A stretch of DNA of 64,000 nucleotides from Candidatus Anammoxibacter sp. (GCA_021777105.1 JAIQZQ010000131.1:37079-101078), one strand, 5' to 3'. Shown: positions 43,392 through 52,283, numbered from the stretch's first letter. Notes: generated by a model from the letters alone, not told the origin. Program-made: numbers and translations.

Positions 43392-44093
43392 ATGGACATA
43401 CCAAACCCGCATGACAAGTTTTTAAAAGAAACGTTTTCAAAACAAGAGAATGTAACGGACTTTATTCGTGGAACATTTCCTGAAAACATATTAAAAAATC
43501 TTGATTTATCATCCTTAGTCCTTGACAATAACTCATCTATAGATGAAGAGCTAAATGAATATTTTTCTGATATAGTGTATAACTGTTTTTGCAAAGATAA
43601 CGAGTTGAAGATAGCAATCTTATTTGAACATAAGAGCTATGCCATGCCGTATCCGCATTTACAGTTGTTAAAATATATTATAAAGACGCTTGAAACAAAT
43701 ATTAAGCAATGTGAAAAGCTTGTGCCTGTAATCCCCGTGATACTTTATCATGGAAAAGAAAAGTGGAAGGTAAGGAGATTTGAAGAATATTTTGAAGACA
43801 TTGATAAGATTTTATACAGATTTATCCCATCATTTGAATACATGCTGACAGACCTCTCAGCATATAGCAATGAAGAGATAAAGTACCGAGTATTCAAAAA
43901 AGTCTCTTTAGAGATACCTCTACTGTTGATGAAAAACATTTTCGATGAAGTAGAATTGGGGAGAAACATAAAGGGATTTTTAGAGATAGGCAAAAATTAT
44001 ATTGAACAAGAAGAAGGTCTTAAGTTTCAGGAAAGCGTAATTAGGTATTTAAGCGCCGCGGAAATAGAGCCTGAAACGGTAATAAATATATAA
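43392..44093 (+). CDS. Rpn/PD-(D/E)XK-family nuclease or transposase-like protein
   Basis: A 233-residue protein opening NPHDKFLKETFSKQENVTDF, the signature of the Rpn (transposase_31, PDDEXK) family. The nuclease core follows with Asp in FSDIVYNC and the EHK element in ILFEHKSYAMP, then LKYIIKTL and VPVILYHGKEKW. Rpn proteins are DNA endonucleases that promote RecA-independent recombination. The length is on the short side of the family (often 290 or more), so the C-terminus may be trimmed. It follows gene debris and repeats and is AT-rich. Confidence 0.85.
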   Translation: MDIPNPHDKFLKETFSKQENVTDFIRGTFPENILKNLDLSSLVLDNNSSIDEELNEYFSDIVYNCFCKDNELKIAILFEHKSYAMPYPHLQLLKYIIKTLETNIKQCEKLVPVIPVILYHGKEKWKVRRFEEYFEDIDKILYRFIPSFEYMLTDLSAYSNEEIKYRVFKKVSLEIPLLLMKNIFDEVELGRNIKGFLEIGKNYIEQEEGLKFQESVIRYLSAAEIEPETVINI

Positions 44094-44165
44094 TACCGTT
44101 TATTTCCTCGCACTTGATGGGAGGGGCAGGGGATGGTGATAAGAATTGCTCTTGTGCTTTTACTC

Positions 44166-44216
44166 GTTACAAGGCTCCTGCCTTGTAACGCGGTGTCCTT
44201 AGAGGCTTCGCCTCTA
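44166..44216 (+). repeat. Hairpin repeat family 2, copy 3
   Basis: Perfect stem GTTACAAGGC-tcct-GCCTTGTAAC, linker GCGGTGTCCTTA, perfect stem GAGGC-ttc-GCCTC. Between the Rpn-like gene and the rhodanese gene. Confidence 0.7.
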
Positions 44217-44271
44217 GTTTAAATTTAAAAACATGACAACAATAACAACACAACCCATAACCGTAACAACT

Positions 44272-45075
44272 ATGAAAAAGATAATAACATCCATTTTATT
44301 GCTGTTTACAATTGCAATATCAATTAATGCAGAAGAAATAGAAGAGTTTCCATTGCGCGCAAAATTCAACAACATACCCGTTATCTCTTGCCAAGACTTG
44401 TATCAACTGTTGGATGAATTCATATTAATTGATGTCCGTTCTAAATTTGAATATGATACGTTACGAATAAAAAGCGCAATCCTTGCGCCCCTTTCCAACA
44501 AAGGTTTTATTACAAAGATTAAAGAGATCAGAGCAAAGGATCCCAGGCCTATGGTTTTTTATTGCAACGGAACAACATGCGCCAAATCTTATGAAGCATG
44601 CCGGGAAGCTTTAGAATCAGGGTTTAGCAATGTATTTGCGTTTGATTTAGGTGTTTTAGGTTGGACAATGGCGCATCCCGCCGCCGCAACATTGTTAGAT
44701 GAAACCCCCGTCTCATTAGATGACTTGATAAGCGATGAAGATTTCATGAGCCATATGTTGGCCCCTTCTGATTTTATTAAAATTATTGAAGACAATACGT
44801 TTGTCGTTGATATACGAGACCCATTTCAAAGAAAAGTTACTATACTTAGAGACATCACCAGAAATATACCATTGGATCGAATCAAGCTTATTTTGCCAAA
44901 AATAAAGACATCAAATGAAAACCTGTTAATTTATGACGCAGTAGGCAAGCAAATACGCTGGCTGCAATACCTCCTTAACAAAGAAGGCATACAACGTTAT
45001 TTTTTTATGGAAGGCGGCATAAGAGGATACCTAGACGCAAAACTACCACTTGAACCACTCATAAAAAGCAATTAA
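44272..45075 (+). CDS. Exported double-rhodanese protein
   Basis: A 267-residue protein counted from ATG 44272, which gives a normal signal peptide (MKKIITSILLLFTIAISINA). Two rhodanese-like domains follow. The first (about 30-135) has FILIDVRSKFEYD and an active-site loop with Cys (VFYCNGTTCAKSYEA). The second (about 160-262) has FVVDIRDPFQRK but no Cys at the active-site position (LLIYDAVGKQ), so it is probably inactive. It should move sulfane sulfur or sense redox state outside the cytoplasm. The alternative ATG at 44233 adds a Thr-rich leader and is less likely. Confidence 0.82.
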   Translation: MKKIITSILLLFTIAISINAEEIEEFPLRAKFNNIPVISCQDLYQLLDEFILIDVRSKFEYDTLRIKSAILAPLSNKGFITKIKEIRAKDPRPMVFYCNGTTCAKSYEACREALESGFSNVFAFDLGVLGWTMAHPAAATLLDETPVSLDDLISDEDFMSHMLAPSDFIKIIEDNTFVVDIRDPFQRKVTILRDITRNIPLDRIKLILPKIKTSNENLLIYDAVGKQIRWLQYLLNKEGIQRYFFMEGGIRGYLDAKLPLEPLIKSN

Positions 45076-45759
45076 ACCTTGTCCTCTCCTTGTTTTAGCG
45101 CTTGTACTGTACGCAGAGCGCTTAACTCCGGTAAACGCGCTATCTTTGTCCTTTTCATTTAACAATCGTCATTCACCACTCATCACTCGCTCTTGCCCTT
45201 GATTTTATCCGTGCAATCTGTGGTTGCTTTTGCTTTTTTTTCACGCATTTTCGTTAACTTTCGTGGGCACGCTTTTCGCTTCTCGCTTTTATATTTTTGT
45301 ATATTTGTGAAAATTAGTGGTAAATAAGCTTTTGCTTTTTGCTTTTTGCTTTCCGCTTTTAATATTAAAGAAATATCTGTGAAATCTGTGGTTGCTTTTA
45401 TCAGTGCAATCTGAGAAATCAGTGGTTGCTTTTGCCTTTCTTTGTGCCTTTGTGCCTTCGTGGCCTAATGGCTTTTCGCTTTTGCTTTTATATTAGTGTA
45501 AATTAGTGGTAAATAAGCTTTTGCTTTTCGCTTTTAGTTGTAAAATCAGTGGTTGCATTTGCTCTTATCCGTGTAATCAGTGAAATCTGTGGTTGCTTTT
45601 GGTTTTGTTTCGTGTATTTTCGCGACTTTCCGTGGGCAAATCATTTTTGCTATTGCCATTTGCTATTGCACTGCTTTCCCGCTTTTGTTTTTTCACCGAT
45701 CACCGCTAACTGATCACCAATTACCCGCCTTATGTTCTTGCCTTTTCACCGATCACCGA
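45076..45759. other. Word-like low-complexity spacer
   Basis: No gene. The sequence is built from recurring phrases: AATCTGTGGTTGCTTTT, AAATTAGTGGTAAATAAGC (twice, near 45311 and 45500), TTTGTGCCTTTGTGCCTTCG and CACCGATCACCG. Order and spacing vary. It resembles the dispersed intergenic text seen in many environmental genomes. It ends at the stop of the aspartyl protease gene on the other strand. Confidence 0.6.
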
Positions 45760-46161
45760 TTACCGCCCTTTGCCCTTAATTGCTTTTGCAATAGAAGTGG
45801 CAATATTCGGACTATTAGGATTCACATCAAGAGTCCTTGTCCTTGGAATAATAATTAAATCCATATCCTCCATTGGAATAACCCCAAATAGAGCCTTATC
45901 ACCCATTACCAAAGCCCCGGCAAACCCAACACGATTTTTAAAACGAATTTCAATAGGTCCCACATAAGGAATCAACTTTTGACTACCATCTGCTAAAGTC
46001 ACCTCTTTTTTATCAATCTCCTCCAACTCCAATTGAATCTTCACATGTTCAGGTATACACAAATGCACAGAACCCGTATCCGCCAACGCATCAACATCAA
46101 CCGGCGCAAGTTCAGGACATCTGGGATTTTTCAGTGTCACCTTTGCGTTAATCAATCCCAT
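45760..46161 (-). CDS. Clan AA (retropepsin-like) aspartyl protease
   Basis: A 133-residue protein. The catalytic motif is DALADTGSVHLCIP (D-T-G-S, as in canonical retropepsins) and the second hallmark is GVIPMEDMDLIIIP. The middle has KKEVTLADGSQKLIPYVGPIE. It matches the small bacterial clan AA family. A strong ribosome binding site (AAGGGGGG on the minus strand) precedes the ATG. It is only distantly similar to the other retropepsin-like protein (9877-10320). There is no signal peptide. Substrate unknown. Confidence 0.82.
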   Translation of the reverse strand: MGLINAKVTLKNPRCPELAPVDVDALADTGSVHLCIPEHVKIQLELEEIDKKEVTLADGSQKLIPYVGPIEIRFKNRVGFAGALVMGDKALFGVIPMEDMDLIIIPRTRTLDVNPNSPNIATSIAKAIKGKGR

Positions 46162-46793
46162 ACTAATTTCCCCCCTTAGCTATTAATATAATAACAAACG
46201 CATAATATCTATTTATTCATTATTTTACCTTTAAATCAAGCATAAAAACGTAACCCGGCCAAGCCGGCCAGATCAGGAGGCTTTAACTAACCTCACTACC
46301 AAGACTTATGCCTTATTTTTTCGCCTTTACCCTGTCGATCCTGTAAATCCCGTATAAATTGCTTCTGCTTTTGTTTTTGTTTTTGTTTTTATCTGTGCAA
46401 TCTGAGAAATCTGTGGTTTAAAATGTTTTTTGTTTTTAATCCGTGCAAATCATGTTCAATCTGTGTAATCTATGCTCCCGCTTTTTGCTTGGCTTTTCAT
46501 GGCTTTTCGCTTTTGCTTTTATCTGTGCAATCAGTGAAATCTGTGGTTGCTTTTGCTTTTTTACCAATTACCTGGCCAATGCCCTTGCTATTAATCCGTG
46601 AAAATCCGCAGAATCCGCGTCATCCGCGTTCTATGCTCTTCCATTTTACCAATAACCAATAACTGATGACCGATGACCGACTACCGATCACCACTTTCCC
46701 CTCCCGCATCGGAGTTTATGCTGAGAATTACGAAGTGCGGCATGCTCTCTGCGCTTCGGCTGCCCTCCGCGCAGTAATTATTATCACTACATG
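46162..46793. other. Word-like low-complexity spacer
   Basis: No gene. Phrases include ATCTGTGCAATCAGTGAAAT, AATCCGCAGAATCCGCGTCA and AACCAATAACTGATGACCGA. An open frame at 46423-46662 translates this text and is rejected. CGGCCAAGCCGGCC near 46257 is a local palindrome. Confidence 0.6.
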
Positions 46794-46821
46794 TTGACAT
46801 ACACATAAAAGTGTGTATAAT
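46794..46821 (+). promoter_or_regulatory. Consensus promoter with operator palindrome for brnTA
   Basis: TTGACA (46794-46799), 16 bases, TATAAT (46816-46821): both boxes are perfect. The perfect inverted repeat TACACA-taaaag-TGTGTA (46800-46817) fills the spacer. Start of transcription would fall on or next to the ATG at 46829, giving a leaderless brnT message. BrnA is known to autorepress brnTA, so this palindrome is the likely operator. Confidence 0.75.
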
Positions 46822-46828
46822 TTACAAT

Positions 46829-47104
46829 ATGCTCTTCACATGGGAAGAACAAAAGCGAAAAACCAATCTGAGCAAACATGGTTTTGATTTTATAGATTCC
46901 GAGAAAGTTATTAGCGGTATTACGCTCACTTTTGAAGATGACAGATTTGAATACGGAGAACAACGCCTTGTTACACTTGGCATGCTTATAGATACCGTAG
47001 TCACAATCGCCCATACCGAACATGAAGGCATTATCCGTATTATTTCAATGCGAAAGGCAACAAAACATGAACAAAAAATCTACTTCAAATGTTTCGCAAA
47101 CTGA
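46829..47104 (+). CDS. brnT: BrnT ribonuclease toxin
   Basis: A 91-residue protein matching BrnT: FTWEEQKRKTNLSKHGFDF at the start, TLTFEDDRFEYGEQRLVTLG in the middle, and RIISMRKATKHEQKIY at the end. BrnT is an RNase of RelE-like fold that inhibits translation. ATG 46829 is chosen because it fits the family start (MLFTWEE) and the promoter; the earlier GTG at 46811 lies inside the promoter. It overlaps brnA by 38 bases. Confidence 0.93.
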   Translation: MLFTWEEQKRKTNLSKHGFDFIDSEKVISGITLTFEDDRFEYGEQRLVTLGMLIDTVVTIAHTEHEGIIRIISMRKATKHEQKIYFKCFAN

Positions 47105-47414
47105 CTGGAAACGCATTAAAGCCATGGACGATGAAGACATTGACCTATCTGACATACCAGAAATAACCGAAGATCAAATAGCCAATTCAAAATTGCGTTT
47201 AAACGGCAAACCTTTTTCCAAAGGAAAAGTAAGAGTAAACATATTTCTTGACGCAGAAATAGTAGCCTATTTTAAAACCATGGCCGGAGGTCGAGGTTAC
47301 CAAACACTCATAAATGAATCATTAAAATCAAATATCCGAAACAACAACCTTGAATCAACCATACGCCGCATAATTCGAGAAGAATTACAATCCACCGACA
47401 AAGTCAAAGCCTAA
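47067..47414 (+). CDS. brnA: BrnA antitoxin
   Basis: A 115-residue antitoxin. The DNA-binding ribbon-helix-helix part is at the C-terminal side (KVRVNIFLDAEIVAYFKTM, then GRGYQTLINESLKSNI), preceded by an acidic toxin-binding region (DDEDIDLSDIPEITEDQ). This order, toxin gene first and antitoxin second, is specific to BrnTA. ATG 47067 lies inside brnT, so translation is coupled. Confidence 0.92.
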   Translation: MNKKSTSNVSQTDWKRIKAMDDEDIDLSDIPEITEDQIANSKLRLNGKPFSKGKVRVNIFLDAEIVAYFKTMAGGRGYQTLINESLKSNIRNNNLESTIRRIIREELQSTDKVKA

Positions 47415-48165
47415 CCGGATATCAGACGTTTGAAGAAACAGGTGAAACAGATAAAAAGTAAATTATTTTATTGAATTTCACTCTTTTTCACTCTTTTTCA
47501 CGCCTTTTCGCGTCTTTCCGTGGACACGCTTTTGATTTTGCTTTTAAATCTGTGTAATCTGAGCAATCTGTGGTTTATTTTCGCTTTTCGCTTTTCGCTT
47601 TTTCATCCAGCATCAAGTATCCAGCCTATTCATCCGCGCAAATCCGCGTAAATCCGCGTAAATCCGCGTCATCCGTGTTCTATAGCTTCTGCTTCTGTTT
47701 TTCGTGTCTTTTCGTGTGCTTTTGTGAGCAGGCTTTTTGTTTTTGCTTTTATCAGTGAAAATCCGTGTAATCCTCGTCATCCGTGTTCCATGCTCTTGTT
47801 TTTTTGCTTTTCGCTCCTCATCCAGTATCCAGTATCCAGCCTATCCATCCGCGTCTTCCGCCTTTGTGCTTCTTTTTTTACTGATAACCGATCACCAATT
47901 ACTGATTACCGCTTTTTATCCAGTATCCAGTATCGCGCTCCGCGCTTTCCCCCCGTCTTTTCAACATATTCCACAAAATCAATAGGTCATTGGCCCGTTT
48001 GGTGTAGTGTAAAACATTACAGAGAAAAAGTCGTTGACCGATTGTAATAAGGCGATAATTTTATTATACTTATACGCTTTGTCTGAAATGTTTATCAAAC
48101 CATTTCATGTATGTTTTGTTTAAAAACAGATTGCTAACTGCCGGTTTTTGTTGTAAATATAATAT
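47415..48165. other. Word-like low-complexity spacer
   Basis: No gene. It contains tandem phrases such as AATCCGCGTAAATCCGCGTA (47640-47665) and ATCCAGTATCCAGTATCCAG (47821-47840). The last 150 bases before the response regulator are AT-rich with no clear promoter. The open frames within 47570-48047 translate this text and are rejected. Confidence 0.6.
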
Positions 48166-48843
48166 ATGATAAAAGTTATGATAGTTGAAAACTGGCCGGT
48201 TATCAGGACGGGACTTGCCGTGTTAATAAATAAAACCGGCGAAAACACAATGTCTGTGTGCGCGGACATGGCAAACATTGGCAATATAACGGATATAAAA
48301 GCAAAAATAAAGGAAAACAGGCCTGATTTGCTGATAATAGACCCTTTGCAGAGCCAAACCGGCGGCGAAAGCGTAATAGAGTCGATTGCCAAAAAGTTTA
48401 AAAAGCTACGCATCCTGATATTTTCAACCGTCAATAAAACAATCTGGATACACACAGTAATACAGGCCGGCGGGCATGGCTACGTAGACAAAACCGATTC
48501 AGATGAAGATATACTTAAAGCCATCTGCGAAGTAGCCGAAGGAGGCAACTATTTAAGCGACAGAGCTCATAACGAAGTAATAGGCGCCGCCATAAGCCAC
48601 ACAAACACAAGCAAACGCAGATACACACACACAATAAACGATCTCGCAGAGAAAGAGACCGAAGTCTTCGAACTTCTAGGCAAAGGCTACTCAAATGTCC
48701 AGATAGCCGAAAAATACGGCACAAGCAAAAAAACAGTAGCCGCCCAGATCGAAAAAATAAAAACCAAACTAGGCATAAAAACCCGAGCCCAGGCAGTCCG
48801 CTACTCCATAGAGTGGCTGTTTATCGCTCCGAAGTTGAAATGA
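48166..48843 (+). CDS. NarL/FixJ-type response regulator without an adjacent kinase
   Basis: A 225-residue protein. The receiver domain (1-125) has the phospho-acceptor Asp in DLLIIDPLQ (about residue 60) and the conserved Lys in YVDKTDSDEDI. The acidic pocket that is normally Asp-Asp reads E-N in MIVENWPVIR, so metal binding may be altered. The C-terminal LuxR-type helix-turn-helix (about 160-215) is complete: LAEKETEVFELLGKGYSNVQ, then IAEKYGTSKKTVAAQIEKI. No histidine kinase lies nearby. It is the gene closest to the TIR/motor locus and could control it, though the pairing is only positional. Confidence 0.85.
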   Translation: MIKVMIVENWPVIRTGLAVLINKTGENTMSVCADMANIGNITDIKAKIKENRPDLLIIDPLQSQTGGESVIESIAKKFKKLRILIFSTVNKTIWIHTVIQAGGHGYVDKTDSDEDILKAICEVAEGGNYLSDRAHNEVIGAAISHTNTSKRRYTHTINDLAEKETEVFELLGKGYSNVQIAEKYGTSKKTVAAQIEKIKTKLGIKTRAQAVRYSIEWLFIAPKLK

Positions 48844-49244
48844 TGAATTTCATGTTTTTTTAAGGTACTTTTGCGTAATTTGTGTGTAAAAACATAGAAA
48901 TTTATTTGATATTAGCTTTTTTCTCCACGTAAATCATCGCAATCAGCGTCCCATGCTTTTGATTTTGCCTTTACTTCATAATTCGACAATCGATATTCTG
49001 CGGTTCGATATTCACCTTTGCTCTTCGCTTTCACCGATCCCCCGCTTTTTGCTTTCACCGATTACCAACCACCTTTTACCTGTTTTCAGCGCTTGCTTTT
49101 ATCCCCTCAGGGGATAATTTTTACTAAAGCAGGTAATCTGCTAAGTGTTCATTTGTCCGCGCAAATCAGCGTTATCTGCGTCATCCGTGTTCCATGCTTT
49201 TTGCCTTTGATTTTGTTTTTTACCGATAACCGATAACCGATTTA
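48844..49244. other. Intergenic spacer with word-like text and hairpin repeat copy E
   Basis: No gene. Word-like phrases (ACCGATTACCAACCACC near 49056) flank hairpin family 1 copy E. Confidence 0.5.
49103..49154 (+). repeat. Hairpin repeat family 1, copy E
   Basis: CCCCTCAGGGG head stem, ATAATTTTTACTAA, then AGCAG-gtaat-CTGCT and AAGTGTTCATTTG. The loop has changed from GCAAG to GTAAT while the stem remains paired. Confidence 0.7.
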
Positions 49245-52200
49245 TCACGGCAAATACTTCTCCATATCCAGCCATACCCTTTCGCTACCGCGCGTTCCAA
49301 ACCAATATTTCTTGTATCCTTTACTCGCATAATCAATGCCGCCCTTGCCATCATCTCTTAGCTCGACATTTTTTTCATTCACAACCGCTCTAAGCAAAAA
49401 GAGCTTCCTTTTAAAATATTTGAATTCCTCCTTGATTTTCACTGGAGAAAGCCTGCCGATTTCAGCGAAAGTCATATTTAATACTCCTGATTTTACAGGT
49501 ATTCCAAGATGTTTTTTTATAATAAGAGCAGGAATATCACTTTCCGGATCAATTTGTATTTCATCGCCGGTTACCTCTTCAATGGCCTGAACCCACCCTT
49601 TTTGAACGTTTTCAGGTTTTACACGGCTTAATCTGCCTAAAATAGCTATAAGCGTTTCAACTTCATTTTTATTCATTAACACAACCGGTTTCATTGCGCG
49701 TATTCCTGTTTCTGGCTCTATTGGCGTGACCCATCCCTTTGCAAAGGCGGCGACCCCTCTAGAAGCAAAATCTCCAGGGTTCAGGCCATGGCGTATCATA
49801 ATCTCTATAGCCCTTCTCTTAAGTATAGTGCCGCTTATCTGCTTTCCCAGGTATTTTTGACCTTTTGAAATATATTTTAGCATCCGTGGCAGTCTGTAAC
49901 GTTGATCAAGCAAAGTCATAATCTTTTCGTAAATTTTTTCTCTTACCTTTTTTGGATCGGTTATTGGTATATATTCCGACTTGCCTTGTTCAAGTTTAGA
50001 AATAATTGCCTCTGCCTCTTTTTTAAATTTCGTAATTGCGTAATGGTAATATTCACTTGCTACATGAATGGCATAAAAGTCGCATTGAAGCTCTTTTAGT
50101 TGATCCACTATTTTGTTTACATTATGCCCTTTCGGGTCGGGAGCTGTTGATTTTCCTAGGTTGCCCATATCCCCAATAAGAATTACGGCTCTGAACGATT
50201 CTTTCCTCATCTCTTTAGCGCTGTCTCTTAATGTTGATAATATTCCGTTAAAAACAGCCGGCATGTCGTCTCCACTAGTGAATTTATGGTTTTTAATAAA
50301 TATTTCTATCTTGTTTTCTTTGTAGTTTTGTAGCCCTTCACGGCTATAGTAATCAGGTTCGGAGTAATCTTTATACATAGATATTGAAAAACGCAGATCC
50401 GCAAGGGATTCCCCTGGAAAATGTTCGCGCCAGTAATCAAAGGATGCTTGTTTTGCCTGTTTAACCGCTTCAATTACGGAATCCTTATATTTTTTCATGC
50501 TGCCAGTTCCATCTATAACAAATAGTATATCCACTGCGTTGTTCATTTTGCTTAATGCCGCAACTTCTTTTCTTTTTTTCTCGTCATGGCCTATCAGTTC
50601 ATCCCCTACAAAACCTATATTCCACATTTTTACACCGTTTACTTCGCGTTCTTTTGTTATTATTGGAAACCTTGGGTCAGAGGGGTACAAATAATCCTTT
50701 GCCATAGATTCAACAGCAATGGGCTCTAAATGATCTGGCGTTTTATTGCCAAGAATAATATCCCGTAGTTCTTCCTCGGTTTCATAAATTTTAACAGGTT
50801 GGCGTTTGTAGATTGTAGTTTTATCATATTCTGCAGCTTCCCTTGTGTTCCATTGAAACAAGCGTGATTCGTTTACCCAGCCAATTATAGTGTTTTCCGG
50901 TTTTAGTGGGTTTATAACTTCGTATTCATCAGCAAGCAAAAAAAACGTTTCTCCAGATCTTATATCGTCGCGTTTATCAAATACGTAATAAATATTTAAA
51001 AGAGTTAGGTTCTGTCCTATGGTAGGGGAGCGCATTGTTGGAGCATTATGGACCGTGGCTCCCGCGATCACCTTTTTGTTTTTATCATAATGAACAACCA
51101 CAATAGCTTTTTCATAAATGCCGTTTCTTTTAATAGCTTTAAAAGTTACAAGAAGGTCTTTTTTACGCATCCATCCTACATTGGCCGCCTTGTCAATAGT
51201 AAAGTATTTTCCAACTTTATACCACTCCCTATCGTCATCATCTGTTATTATTTTAATTGCCACAAACGGGGCCATCCATTTAGATCTAGAAACAATACGG
51301 GAGGCTCTTGAAGGGTATTCGTAAATTGCCGCGCCTTCGTTAGAGCAAGCTAAATACATTAAATCGGCATTAACTTTAAGAGGTTTTGATGAAGTTCTGG
51401 TTGAAATATCATCTCTTTTTTTTAATCGCTTTGTTTCATCTCCTTTGTTATTTTCTGTTTTATATGTGGCGATTGCTTGTGGAAACGGCGATTGAATAGC
51501 TGTAGGCGAAGCTAAAACAATGTGCTTGTTACTGGGAACTTTATCCTTGTTTACAGTAGAAATATTTTTGCTATATACTTCTTTAGTCTTTTGCGGTTGT
51601 TCATTTTTACCCTGTTTAACAATTATTAGAGGCGGTTGTGTCTCAATGGGTTTTAAGGTGGCTGGGGGCAAAGGCGTAACTATCTTAGGCGCGGATATGT
51701 TGTTTTTGCTTTTAAGCATACCCATTAAATCAAAACCATTAAGCGCCATGGTTACAATTGCCGCCAGTGCGGCTATAATGATTGCAAACAGGGAAACTGT
51801 TTTTGTTGCGCTTGTTTTATCCCGTTTTTTTTTTGTTTCAGGAATTTCAGGCTTATATTCCAGTTCGCCTGAATGCGCTTTTACATCATTGACAAGCTTT
51901 TTAAAGGCCGCATCATAACCTTTTCCATGGAAATCGGCGTATTGTTTGTCATTAAGCAAGACGGGGATGTCGCAATCTTCCCATTTAAGAGGCAGGATGG
52001 TTACTTGCTTGTTGGCAATTTCTTCATTAATCTTGCTTTTCCATTCCCTGTCAACCCAACCTGATTCAACGCTGGCTTTTGTAAGCAATACAGCCACGAA
52101 CCGCGTATTTTTAAGGCCCTGCTCAACTTTTTGCGCTATGACATCTCCAATCCGAATTTCCCATTGATCAAACCAGACCGACAACCCTTCTTTTTTTAAG

Positions 52201-52283
52201 TCTGCTGCTATTTTTTGGGCATGTTCTTCATCCGCGCTGCTGTATGACAGGAAAACATCTTTATAATCTTTGGATTCAGGCAT
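49245..52283 (-). CDS. TIR - transmembrane - SH3-like - vWA protein
   Basis: A 1012-residue protein. Residues 1-135 are a TIR domain (DVFLSYSSADEEHAQKIA, then LSVWFDQWEIRIGD) with the NADase-type glutamate at E80 in SGWVDREWKSKI. Residues 164-185 form one membrane segment after a Lys-rich stretch, so the TIR domain should be cytoplasmic and the rest outside. Residues about 310-510 contain two SH3-like modules (EYPSRASRIVSRSKW and GWMRKKDLL in the first; NAPTMRSPTIGQNLTLL in the second). A vWA domain spans about 583-775 with a complete metal site start (VDILFVIDGTGSM). The last 230 residues are unassigned; they contain two similar GLNPGDFASRGVAAFAKGWV and KPENVQKGWVQA blocks. TIR domains of this kind often cleave NAD+ in immunity. 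Confidence 0.85.
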   Translation of the reverse strand: MPESKDYKDVFLSYSSADEEHAQKIAADLKKEGLSVWFDQWEIRIGDVIAQKVEQGLKNTRFVAVLLTKASVESGWVDREWKSKINEEIANKQVTILPLKWEDCDIPVLLNDKQYADFHGKGYDAAFKKLVNDVKAHSGELEYKPEIPETKKKRDKTSATKTVSLFAIIIAALAAIVTMALNGFDLMGMLKSKNNISAPKIVTPLPPATLKPIETQPPLIIVKQGKNEQPQKTKEVYSKNISTVNKDKVPSNKHIVLASPTAIQSPFPQAIATYKTENNKGDETKRLKKRDDISTRTSSKPLKVNADLMYLACSNEGAAIYEYPSRASRIVSRSKWMAPFVAIKIITDDDDREWYKVGKYFTIDKAANVGWMRKKDLLVTFKAIKRNGIYEKAIVVVHYDKNKKVIAGATVHNAPTMRSPTIGQNLTLLNIYYVFDKRDDIRSGETFFLLADEYEVINPLKPENTIIGWVNESRLFQWNTREAAEYDKTTIYKRQPVKIYETEEELRDIILGNKTPDHLEPIAVESMAKDYLYPSDPRFPIITKEREVNGVKMWNIGFVGDELIGHDEKKRKEVAALSKMNNAVDILFVIDGTGSMKKYKDSVIEAVKQAKQASFDYWREHFPGESLADLRFSISMYKDYSEPDYYSREGLQNYKENKIEIFIKNHKFTSGDDMPAVFNGILSTLRDSAKEMRKESFRAVILIGDMGNLGKSTAPDPKGHNVNKIVDQLKELQCDFYAIHVASEYYHYAITKFKKEAEAIISKLEQGKSEYIPITDPKKVREKIYEKIMTLLDQRYRLPRMLKYISKGQKYLGKQISGTILKRRAIEIMIRHGLNPGDFASRGVAAFAKGWVTPIEPETGIRAMKPVVLMNKNEVETLIAILGRLSRVKPENVQKGWVQAIEEVTGDEIQIDPESDIPALIIKKHLGIPVKSGVLNMTFAEIGRLSPVKIKEEFKYFKRKLFLLRAVVNEKNVELRDDGKGGIDYASKGYKKYWFGTRGSERVWLDMEKYLP

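Noticed and set aside
45076..47960. Possible CRISPR array in the repetitive spacers
   Set aside because: Repeat units are short, variable in order and spacing, and have no constant repeat/unique spacer alternation; no cas genes in the window.
45580..48047. Several plus-strand frames of 60-110 codons in the 45-48 kb spacers
   Set aside because: They translate the repeated word-like text, are rich in Cys/Phe/Pro/Ser, and lack start signals.
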